DNA of 5,229 nucleotides, taken from assembly GCA_020344715.1 (NCBI GenBank), contig CP070828.1, positions 1,076,133 through 1,081,361 on the forward strand, written 5' to 3'. Both the position numbers and the translations under genes were made by a program. Positions 1 to 5,229 of the stretch are shown here, piece by piece; within the stretch, counting starts at the first letter, position 1, and each line of letters starts with the position of its first letter. The DNA comes from Candidatus Bathyarchaeota archaeon (GTDB taxonomy: Archaea > Thermoproteota > Bathyarchaeia > Bathyarchaeales > Bathyarchaeaceae). The notes under the pieces were generated by a model, which did not search any database, was not told where the DNA came from, and saw only the letters and a program-made list of their open reading frames with translations.

Positions 1-2
1 CC

Positions 3-839
3 CCTTTGCATAGAGAAGTTGTGCAGGAGTTGCCTTCAACACTGTTTCGAAAAGACAGGAAAATGATTGTAGTAGACGTTCGCCGCACCAGAACCGCTGA
101 TATAGCTGACTATTTCCTGAAAGTTGAACCCAACAAAGACTACGAGGTCTTGGAAGCCCTTCGCGCTCTTGTTCGGGACGAAGAAATCGACGTAGACCAG
201 GTTGCTGGAATACCTGTGAAAACTCTCGAGGATCTAGCTGACATTATGATGAGCTGCAAGTTTGGAGTCATCTTCTTTGGGTTAGGCTTAACGATGAGCG
301 CTGGCAAATTGCGGAACGTCGACACAGCCATTTCACTTGTTCGAGATTTGAACCGTTACACCAAATTCATGATCATGCCGATGCGCGGTCACTTCAATGT
401 TACAGGCGCCAACGTCGTTTACTCATGGCAGACGGGATATCCATACGCTGTTGATTTTTCGCGTGGTTATCCCAGATACAATCCGGGTGAAACCTCGGTT
501 GTGGACATACTTGCTCGCGGAGAGTCAGACGCCGGCCTAGTCGTTGCATCTGATCCGGTTGCTCACTTTCCAAAAGCCGCGGCCGAAAATCTTGTCAAGA
601 AGCCTTTGATAGTCGTTGATCCTGAGCCTACAGCCACTTCGTTGCTGGCCGATGTTGTTTTTCCCAGTGCTTTTGTGGGTCTAGAAGCAGAAGGAACTGC
701 GTATCGAATGGATCACGTTCCCTTGCCCTTGAAGAAGGTTGTTGAACCCCCTAATGGTTGTCTTTCAGACGTGGATGTACTGCAGAGAATTCTGGATAGA
801 GTGCGAAAGATCAGAAGGGAAAAGGTGGAGGCGGCCTAA
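3..839 (+). CDS. fwdB: Formylmethanofuran dehydrogenase subunit B, C-terminal part (5' end outside window)
   Basis: This is the catalytic subunit of tungsten/molybdenum formylmethanofuran dehydrogenase (Fwd/Fmd), a cytoplasmic complex. In the family, FwdB reduces CO2 to formate at a bis-molybdopterin W/Mo site, and the formate moves by a tunnel to FwdA. About 278 residues are visible and the frame is open to the window edge; the family is about 430 residues, so roughly 150 N-terminal residues are missing. Those would carry the 4Fe-4S cysteines and the Cys or Sec metal ligand, so metal type and redox competence cannot be judged. Seen here, counting visible residues: a GLGLT segment near 94, PMRGHFNVTGAN near 126-137, WQTGYPY near 142-148, and DFSRGYPRYNPGE near 151-163, all typical of FwdB, followed by the molybdopterin-oxidoreductase-like stretches VVASDP and VVDPEPTAT. 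The C-terminus is basic. The stop lies one base before the fwdA start, indicating translational coupling. The Fwd and Fmd isoforms cannot be told apart from this part. Confidence 0.93.
   Translation, partial: PLHREVVQELPSTLFRKDRKMIVVDVRRTRTADIADYFLKVEPNKDYEVLEALRALVRDEEIDVDQVAGIPVKTLEDLADIMMSCKFGVIFFGLGLTMSAGKLRNVDTAISLVRDLNRYTKFMIMPMRGHFNVTGANVVYSWQTGYPYAVDFSRGYPRYNPGETSVVDILARGESDAGLVVASDPVAHFPKAAAENLVKKPLIVVDPEPTATSLLADVVFPSAFVGLEAEGTAYRMDHVPLPLKKVVEPPNGCLSDVDVLQRILDRVRKIRREKVEAA
824..831 (+). promoter_or_regulatory. Ribosome binding site for fwdA
   Basis: The purine-rich stretch GGTGGAGG lies inside the last codons of fwdB. Its GGAGG core ends 9 bases before the GTG at 841. It decides the fwdA start, because no comparable site fits the longer open frame that begins at 739. 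Confidence 0.7.
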
Positions 840-840
840 C

Positions 841-2535
841 GTGTCAGATCTTCTCATCAAGAACGGATTTGTTTACGACCCGCTCAACAAGATTGACGGG
901 GAAATCATGGACCTTGCCATACGAAACGGGAAGATCGTTGAGAAAGCTGAAGGAAACAACCTAAAGATTGTTGATGCTTCTGGAATGATCGTGATGCCCG
1001 GTGGAGTTGACATTCATTCGCATATTGCGGGAGCCAAAGTCAACGCCGGCAGGATGCTGCGACCAGAGGACCACTTCAAGGATGTGGAAGTGAAAACCGA
1101 AAAGACCCGGTCAGGTGTTGGACGTTCCATTCCGTCGACCTTTACAACTGGCTATCGCTACGCTAGAATGGGCTACACAACTGTTTTTGATCCGGCAATG
1201 CCCGCTCTCAAAGCTAGACACACTCATGAAGAGTTCAATGATACGCCAATTATCGACACAGCGGCCTATCCACTTCTGGGCGACAGCTGGTTTGTCCTCG
1301 AATGCCTGGCAGAAGACAAGATTGAAGAATGTGCCGCCTACGTTGCATGGACCATGAATGCAACGAAGGGGTACGTCGTAAAAGTGGTTAACCCAGGCGG
1401 TCTTGAGGCATGGGGCTTCGGCAGAAACATGCGGAATATTGATGACACCGTTCCCAATTTCAACATCACTCCACGAGAAATAGTCCATGGACTATGCAAG
1501 GTCAACGAGCTTCTTCACATGCCGCATACGATACATGTGCACACCAACAATCTGGGCAAGCCTGGCAATTACGTTACAACTTTGGAAACAATGAAATGCG
1601 TGGAAGACTTGGCGCGGGGAGACAAACCAGTAATTCACATTACCCATTGTCAATTCAGTGCTTTCAAAGGGCATGATTGGCGCACCTTTGCGTCCGGATC
1701 AGAAGAAATCGCCAAGTACATGAACAACCATAGTCACGTAACAACCGATATGGGTCAGGTTATATTCACAAATACTACAACGATGACGGCAGATGGTCCA
1801 TTCCAGTTCATTCTTTATCAGCTAAGCGGAAACAAGTGGATTAATGGTGATGTAGAAACCGAAACAAGCACTGGAATCGTGCCTTTTACGTACAGTCGCA
1901 AGAGCTATGTTCACGCTACCCAATGGTCGATCGGACTCGAGCTTGCCCTGCTAATCAAGGATCCGTGGAAAATCTACCTGACAACCGACCATCCAAACGC
2001 AGGTCCGTTTATCTACTATCCAAGAGTCATTTCTTGGCTGACGAGCCGAGCGGCACGGGAAGCAGTCATGAAAAAGATGAATAGACGGGCGCGAGAGAAA
2101 AGTCTGCTTTCGTCAATCGATCGCGAGTACACTTTCTATGAAGTGGCGATCGCCACAAGAGCTGGTCAAGCCAGAGCTCTAGGATTAAAAAACAAAGGAC
2201 ATCTAGGGGTCGGTGCAGATGCTGACCTTGCGATTTATAATATAAACCCGACGATAGTGGAGCCGTCCAAAGATTTCAAGCTTGTTCGGAAAGCCTTCAA
2301 ACACGCGGCCTACACAGTGAAAGGCGGTGAAATTGTGGTCAAAGATGGTGAGATCGTAAAATCTGTTGACGGAAAAACGTTCTGGGTAGAAACGGAGACT
2401 TCGTGCGCCGACGAGTTTGCGCCGAGGTTGAAGCAGGTTTTCGAAGATTACTACACGGTGAAATATGAAAACTACATTGTGCCAGAACATCATCTGGCTG
2501 TCTCATGCCCAGTCCACACGAAGGCGGAGATATGA
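841..2535 (+). CDS. fwdA: Formylmethanofuran dehydrogenase subunit A (amidohydrolase subunit)
   Basis: FwdA belongs to the amidohydrolase superfamily (dihydroorotase/urease-like). In the Fwd complex it condenses formate delivered by the tunnel from FwdB with the amine of methanofuran, giving formyl-methanofuran, at a binuclear metal centre. The protein is 564 residues, close to the usual ~570. Visible signatures: an N-terminal beta-sandwich start (LLIKNGFVYDP), the metal-binding HxH at H59/H61 in GGVDIHSHIAG, the presumed carboxylated lysine K181 in YVVKVVNPGG, candidate metal histidines H232/H234 (IHVHTNN) and H266/H269 (VIHITHCQF), and the conserved aspartate D383 in LTTDHPNAGP. All metal-ligand classes therefore appear intact. 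A late composite-domain segment (GVGADADLAIYNI) is typical of amidohydrolases. GTG at 841 is chosen because it follows the fwdB stop by one base, has a good ribosome binding site and gives the family N-terminus; the in-frame extension to 739 would overlap fwdB. There is no signal peptide; it is cytoplasmic. Bacterial FhcA is the nearest alternative. Confidence 0.96.
   Translation: MSDLLIKNGFVYDPLNKIDGEIMDLAIRNGKIVEKAEGNNLKIVDASGMIVMPGGVDIHSHIAGAKVNAGRMLRPEDHFKDVEVKTEKTRSGVGRSIPSTFTTGYRYARMGYTTVFDPAMPALKARHTHEEFNDTPIIDTAAYPLLGDSWFVLECLAEDKIEECAAYVAWTMNATKGYVVKVVNPGGLEAWGFGRNMRNIDDTVPNFNITPREIVHGLCKVNELLHMPHTIHVHTNNLGKPGNYVTTLETMKCVEDLARGDKPVIHITHCQFSAFKGHDWRTFASGSEEIAKYMNNHSHVTTDMGQVIFTNTTTMTADGPFQFILYQLSGNKWINGDVETETSTGIVPFTYSRKSYVHATQWSIGLELALLIKDPWKIYLTTDHPNAGPFIYYPRVISWLTSRAAREAVMKKMNRRAREKSLLSSIDREYTFYEVAIATRAGQARALGLKNKGHLGVGADADLAIYNINPTIVEPSKDFKLVRKAFKHAAYTVKGGEIVVKDGEIVKSVDGKTFWVETETSCADEFAPRLKQVFEDYYTVKYENYIVPEHHLAVSCPVHTKAEI
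2526..2529 (+). promoter_or_regulatory. Ribosome binding site for fwdC
   Basis: GGAG within the last codons of fwdA lies 7 bases before the ATG at 2537. It supports that start over upstream in-frame codons that would overlap fwdA by about 70 bases. Confidence 0.6.
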
Positions 2536-2536
2536 C

Positions 2537-3361
2537 ATGGTCGTAGTATTGCGGCCCAAACAGGTGTTCACGGTTCCAGTTGAGGCGGAATGCATCACTC
2601 CAGATGTTTTCGCTGGGAAGTCAGTTGAAGAAATGGAAACACTTGGCGTTTGGCAGGGAAACCGAAGGTGCCAATTGGGTGAGCTGTTCAAAGTTGAAGG
2701 CGAAAGCAGTGCAAAATCAGAAGAGGTTTCAATCCGAATGTTTGGCGATGTTCACCGGGTTAGAAGGATAGGAACTCAGATGTCGGCTGGTGAAGTCGTT
2801 GTTCATGGCGATGTTGGGTTTCATCTTGGGGAAGAGATGGCTGGAGGAAAGATTCTGGTTGATGGGAATGTAGCCTCTTGGGTAGGATCCATGATGAAGG
2901 GCGGAGAAATCGAGGTCAAAGGCGATGCTGGTGACTACGTGGGCGCGGCCTACAGAGGAGGCGACACGCGAGGGATGAGCGGGGGAACAATAGTTATACA
3001 TGGCGACGCCGGGAACGAACTTGGCTATTCCATGCATAAGGGTATAATCAAGGTGCATGGAGATGCCGGGCAATTCGTAGGCGTCCACATGAAAAACGGC
3101 ACAATTGTGGTTTATGGCAATTCTGCAGGGAGAAACGGGGCTGAAATGACCGGGGGAAAAATTGTTGTTTGTGGCAGTGTGCCTTCGATTCTTCCCTCTT
3201 TCACCATTGACACCATCAAGCCTCGAGTGAAGATCAACGGAGAGAAACTTGACGGTCCATTCTACCTTTTCACAGGCGACACCGCAGAAGAAGGAAAGGG
3301 CAGACTCTACATATCAAAACCTTCCAATCCGCATCTACAGTTCTATGAAAAACTAATATGA
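2537..3361 (+). CDS. fwdC: Formylmethanofuran dehydrogenase subunit C (beta-helix subunit)
   Basis: FwdC is a structural subunit of the Fwd/Fmd complex. Its fold is the right-handed beta-helix also seen in the C-terminal domain of glutamate synthase (GltB/GXGXG family). It has 274 residues, against about 270 in the family. Residues 70-215 show a clear glycine-rich repeat of roughly GG-x-(I/V)-x-V-x-G-(D/N)-x-G-x-x-x-G. The anchoring glycines fall at 91, 110, 129, 156, 175, 194 and 213, so the period is 19 residues except for one coil enlarged by 8 residues around 139-149 (YRGGDTRGMSGG). That enlarged coil is common in FwdC as I know it. The N-terminal ~65 residues and C-terminal ~55 residues are non-repetitive caps. 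The ATG at 2537 follows the fwdA stop by one base. No catalytic residues are expected. The C-terminal end (after about residue 240) looks complete, ending in a TGA followed by a non-coding gap. Subunit D, often adjacent in other genomes, does not follow. Confidence 0.95.
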   Translation: MVVVLRPKQVFTVPVEAECITPDVFAGKSVEEMETLGVWQGNRRCQLGELFKVEGESSAKSEEVSIRMFGDVHRVRRIGTQMSAGEVVVHGDVGFHLGEEMAGGKILVDGNVASWVGSMMKGGEIEVKGDAGDYVGAAYRGGDTRGMSGGTIVIHGDAGNELGYSMHKGIIKVHGDAGQFVGVHMKNGTIVVYGNSAGRNGAEMTGGKIVVCGSVPSILPSFTIDTIKPRVKINGEKLDGPFYLFTGDTAEEGKGRLYISKPSNPHLQFYEKLI

Positions 3362-3395
3362 GATGTAGCCAAGCTCTCAGATCGATGTTACTGAG

Positions 3396-3409
3396 GAAAG
3401 ATTTTATTA
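3396..3409 (+). promoter_or_regulatory. Candidate archaeal promoter (BRE/TATA-like) for mch
   Basis: In the 97-base gap between fwdC and mch, a purine run (GAAAG, 3396-3400) of the BRE kind is followed by ATTTTATTA, which resembles an archaeal TATA box. With the usual ~25-base spacing, transcription would start near 3430-3437. That leaves a leader of about 25 bases that contains the ribosome binding site of mch. Judged by eye only; read-through from the fwd genes is equally possible. Confidence 0.4.
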
Positions 3410-3446
3410 CGCCACACTTGAGTGTTATGAACAAGTCTAGTTGATT

Positions 3447-3452
3447 AGAGGA
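3447..3452 (+). promoter_or_regulatory. Ribosome binding site deciding the mch start
   Basis: AGAGGA lies 6 bases before TTG 3459. It sits inside the longer open frame that begins with TTG at 3441, which therefore cannot use it; this favours the shorter protein. Confidence 0.6.
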
Positions 3453-3458
3453 CGAAAC

Positions 3459-4424
3459 TTGTCTGACACTAAACTGAGCGTGAATCGTGCAGCTTTGTCG
3501 TTGGTCAGGAAGCTTTGTGCCAAAGCTGAAAACTATGGGGTCATTGTTGAAGAGACAACGTCAGGCAGCACTTTAGTCGACGCTGGAATCAAAGCGCGAG
3601 GTGGATTCCTCGCTGGCAAGACGATCACTGAAATCTGTCTAGGCGGTTATGGAAAAGCACAGGTTATCCCCGTCAAATATGGCGACTTCGCTTTACCATC
3701 AATTTCTGTGCAAACCAACCATCCGGCTGTAGCAACCTTGGGCTCTCAGTTTGCTGGTTGGCAAATCAAGGCTGACAAATACTCAGCTATTGGATCAGGT
3801 CCAGCTCGAGCGTTGTCCTTGAAACCCAAAGAGCTCTACAAAAAAATCAACTATAGAGACGAAGCAGATCTTGCAATACTTGTGTTGGAAACAAGCAAAA
3901 GGCCGCCAGACGAGGTAATCCAACAGATTTCTCGCCAATGCAAAGTCACGCCGCAAAACTTATCTCTTATTTTAGTGCCCACTGCGAGCGTAGCTGGCTC
4001 CACGCAAGTTTCTGGAAGAATCGCAGAGACAGGGCTGCACAAGCTTACAAAATTGGGTCTTGACCCACAAGTCGTAAAGTACGCCTGGGGCTGTGCACCT
4101 ATCGTACCCGTGCATCCGAGGTTTGATGAAGCCATGGGAAGGACAAACGATGCAATCCTGTATGCGGGCACTGCTCACTATACAGTCAACTATGAAGATG
4201 ACGAAGAACTAGAGAGACTGGTACGCAAGACTCCATCTTCTGCCTCCAAAGGTTATGGCCGCCCTTTCCTTGAAGTGTTCAAAGAAGCTGGCTATGACTT
4301 TTACAAAATAGATCCGGGCTTGTTTGCTCCTGCGGTGATCGTTGTCGACAATATGAGAACTGGCAAAATTCATAGGGCAGGCGACCTGAACGTCGAGGTC
4401 CTCAAGAGGTCACTAGGCATCTGA
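3459..4424 (+). CDS. mch: Methenyltetrahydromethanopterin cyclohydrolase
   Basis: Mch interconverts N5-formyl-H4MPT and N5,N10-methenyl-H4MPT, the third step of CO2 reduction through the methanofuran/H4MPT branch, in the cytoplasm and as a homotrimer in characterised members. The product is 321 residues, the usual family length (about 316-323). Family marks: an SVNRAAL N-terminus (residues 7-13), ARGGFLAGKTITEICLGG (46-63), SQFAGWQIKADKYSAIGSGPARA (96-118), SGRIAETG (185-192) and a C-terminal MRTGKIHRAGDLN. R187 and E190 have the spacing of the Arg/Glu pair implicated in catalysis in Archaeoglobus Mch (Arg183/Glu186). TTG 3459 is preferred because it has an AGAGGA site and brings the SVN motif near the N-terminus as in known Mch; TTG 3441 would add six residues. 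It lies 97 bases after fwdC, behind a possible own promoter, and 12 bases before the corrinoid gene. Its placement beside fwd supports a functional formyl-to-methenyl route. Start confidence is lower than gene confidence. Confidence 0.95.
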   Translation: MSDTKLSVNRAALSLVRKLCAKAENYGVIVEETTSGSTLVDAGIKARGGFLAGKTITEICLGGYGKAQVIPVKYGDFALPSISVQTNHPAVATLGSQFAGWQIKADKYSAIGSGPARALSLKPKELYKKINYRDEADLAILVLETSKRPPDEVIQQISRQCKVTPQNLSLILVPTASVAGSTQVSGRIAETGLHKLTKLGLDPQVVKYAWGCAPIVPVHPRFDEAMGRTNDAILYAGTAHYTVNYEDDEELERLVRKTPSSASKGYGRPFLEVFKEAGYDFYKIDPGLFAPAVIVVDNMRTGKIHRAGDLNVEVLKRSLGI

Positions 4425-4436
4425 GATGGTTGAGAA

Positions 4437-5096
4437 TTGGAGAAATCGAGCAAGGTTCTGCAAAATCTGTTTGAAGCCGTTGTTGAAGGCAATGTTCAAG
4501 AGGCCAAGAAGGTCGCAGAAGATGCTTTGGCAGTTGGGTTGCCCGCGAATCGGGTCACAGAAAGATTAACCGCAGCCATGCACGAGGTAGATAGGCTGTA
4601 CGAACAAAAGGAATACTTCCTTGTCGATGTCGCAGCAGCAGCCTCAGCCATGCGGGAAGCCTTCAAAGTTCTGGAGCCTCATCTCCAGACAGGTCCAGCA
4701 GAAATCAGAGGGAAAGTGGTTCTCGGTTCTCTGAAAGGTAACGTTCAAGGCTTGGGCAAAGATATTGTGGCAGCTACGTTAAAATCTGCAGGTCTTGAAG
4801 TGATTGATCTAGGAGTAAACGTTGAACCTGAAAGGTTTGTAGACGCTGCTATCCAAGAAAAGGCGCAGATAATCGCTGTTTCAGTAACAATAGATGAAAC
4901 CGTTCCCCTCTTGAAAGACATAATTAGCAACTTGAAACGAGAAGGGCTTCTTGACAAAGTCAAAACAGTAATTGGCGGACGCGCCGTTTCAGAACAAACA
5001 TGTAAAGCGTATGGAATCGATGCCTATGCCAAGGACGCTTGGGACTGTGTCAAACAAGTCAGAAATCTGCTTGGTCCCAACTTAAATAGTTGGTAA
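4437..5096 (+). CDS. Corrinoid (B12-binding) methyltransferase-type protein lacking the DxHxxG cobalt-ligand motif
   Basis: The 219 residues match the length and two-domain plan of small corrinoid proteins such as MtbC, MttC and MtaC, which carry a methyl group on cobalt between two methyltransferases. Residues 1-85 form the helical cap (AVVEGN near 14-19; LYEQKEYFLVDVAAAASAM near 54-72; LEPHL at 79-83). Residues 91-215 form the Rossmann-like B12 domain (GKVVLGSLKG, VIDLGVNVEPERFV, IIAVSV, VIGGRAV, AYAKDAW). The signature DxHxxG is instead N102-V-Q104-G-L-G107, so the lower axial His and its partner Asp are both replaced. Spacing is otherwise exact: 41 residues to the SxL-type motif (S149-V-T151) and 28 more to GG (180-181), so this is substitution and not a frameshift. 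TTG 4437 is the first possible start, since an in-frame TGA lies two codons upstream; only a weak ribosome binding site (GGTTGAG, 4428-4434) precedes it. It is 12 bases after mch, so probably co-transcribed. The substrate and partner methyltransferase cannot be told; a non-catalytic or B12-sensing role is possible. Confidence 0.88.
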   Translation: MEKSSKVLQNLFEAVVEGNVQEAKKVAEDALAVGLPANRVTERLTAAMHEVDRLYEQKEYFLVDVAAAASAMREAFKVLEPHLQTGPAEIRGKVVLGSLKGNVQGLGKDIVAATLKSAGLEVIDLGVNVEPERFVDAAIQEKAQIIAVSVTIDETVPLLKDIISNLKREGLLDKVKTVIGGRAVSEQTCKAYGIDAYAKDAWDCVKQVRNLLGPNLNSW

Positions 5097-5106
5097 TGCG
5101 ACCGCT

Positions 5107-5124
5107 ATGTATGAATCAATACAT
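5107..5124. repeat. Short perfect inverted repeat after the corrinoid gene
   Basis: ATGTAT and ATACAT, 6 bases each, flank a 6-base spacer (GAATCA), starting 10 bases after the stop codon. It could be a weak hairpin at the 3' end of the transcript or a dimeric regulator site for a downstream gene. The stem is AT-rich and short, so chance is a real possibility. Confidence 0.35.
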
Positions 5125-5167
5125 CCTGTACAGAATGTGTCAACGATGATCGAGAGGAGAAACCGCA

Positions 5168-5201
5168 CTAGAAATCTAGATTATCAGAATGACGGTTTTT
5201 T
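5168..5201 (+). terminator. Candidate transcription terminator (small hairpin then T-run)
   Basis: A small palindrome (CTAGA-AA-TCTAG, 5168-5179) precedes a run of six T (5196-5201) by 16 bases. Archaeal termination usually needs only a U-rich stretch, so the T-run is the main support. It lies about 100 bases after the corrinoid stop with no convincing gene between, which fits an operon end. The rest of 5097-5229 shows nothing else I can support. Confidence 0.35.
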
Positions 5202-5229
5202 GTGAACCATCACGATGCATAGCTGGAAA

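Noticed and set aside
6..8. TTG as a true start of the first gene
   Set aside because: The frame is open upstream to the window edge, and the protein begins in the middle of the FwdB fold; about 150 family residues would be missing. The gene is cut by the window, not short.
739..840. N-terminal extension of FwdA from 739
   Set aside because: It would overlap fwdB by about 100 bases, and the added residues do not resemble FwdA. The GTG at 841 with GGAGG before it gives the family N-terminus.
1111..1488. Minus-strand open frame opposite fwdA (and a similar one at 2729-3088 opposite fwdC)
   Set aside because: These lie wholly within strongly recognised + strand genes, show no family features and have no promoter or ribosome binding site of their own.
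2465..2536. N-terminal extension of FwdC from 2465
   Set aside because: It overlaps the end of fwdA and adds residues unlike the family. ATG 2537 with GGAG at the right distance fits better.
3441..3458. TTG 3441 as the mch start
   Set aside because: It has no ribosome binding site, and it would leave almost no leader after the candidate promoter. TTG 3459 has AGAGGA and gives the usual Mch length.
4426..4566. Short open frame from ATG 4426 overlapping the corrinoid gene
   Set aside because: It encodes about 46 residues in another frame with no recognisable features. The corrinoid frame is clearly the coding one.
4437..5096. Frameshift or misread as the cause of the missing DxHxxG in the corrinoid protein
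   Set aside because: Residues on both sides align with the family in a single frame, and the spacing between all three B12 motifs is exact, so no insertion or deletion is present. Base substitutions in the assembly cannot be excluded.
5152..5159. Strong ribosome-binding-like GAGAGGAG
   Set aside because: No ATG, GTG or TTG follows within a usable distance, so it does not mark a gene start that I can support.
5107..5205. A 32-residue open frame after the corrinoid gene
   Set aside because: It has no ribosome binding site or recognisable motif, its start lies within the inverted repeat, and it runs into the T-run.
5215..5229. ATG 5215 as the start of a following gene
   Set aside because: Only five codons are visible and no ribosome binding site or promoter supports it.

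Overview
The window carries five protein genes, all on the + strand, and all but the last are clear members of the archaeal-type C1 (formyl/methenyl) pathway that uses methanofuran and tetrahydromethanopterin (H4MPT). In order they are: the C-terminal two thirds of the formylmethanofuran dehydrogenase catalytic subunit B (fwdB/fmdB, cut by the window edge), subunit A (fwdA, amidohydrolase), subunit C (fwdC, beta-helix), methenyl-H4MPT cyclohydrolase (mch), and a small corrinoid (B12-binding) methyltransferase-type protein. About 130 non-coding bases close the window.

The organism is most likely an archaeon. The gene set is archaeal, starts are preceded by GGAGG/AGAGGA-like ribosome binding sites, two genes seem to start with TTG, and the only plausible promoter is a purine-rich element followed by a T/A box. 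Base composition is moderate. An uncultured lineage with a methyl-branch Wood-Ljungdahl pathway (for example Bathyarchaeia or a relative) would fit, but this is inference. Bacterial methylotrophs also carry Fhc/Mch homologues and cannot be fully excluded without a phylogeny.

Layout: bases 1-3361 are a tight fwdB-fwdA-fwdC run with a single base between successive genes, surely co-transcribed. Bases 3362-3458 are a 97-base gap with a candidate archaeal promoter. Bases 3459-5096 hold mch and the corrinoid protein, 12 bases apart. Bases 5097-5229 hold an inverted repeat, a small hairpin and a T-run, probably an operon end. Fwd fixes CO2 as formyl-methanofuran. After transfer of the formyl group to H4MPT by Ftr (not in the window), Mch forms methenyl-H4MPT. 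The corrinoid protein would logically act further down, at a methyl-transfer step.

The most notable point is that the corrinoid protein keeps the fold, length and exact motif spacing of its family but has lost the cobalt-ligand signature DxHxxG: Asp is Asn and the ligand His is Gln. FwdD, FwdF/G, Ftr, Mtd, Mer and any MtrH-like partner are not in this window.
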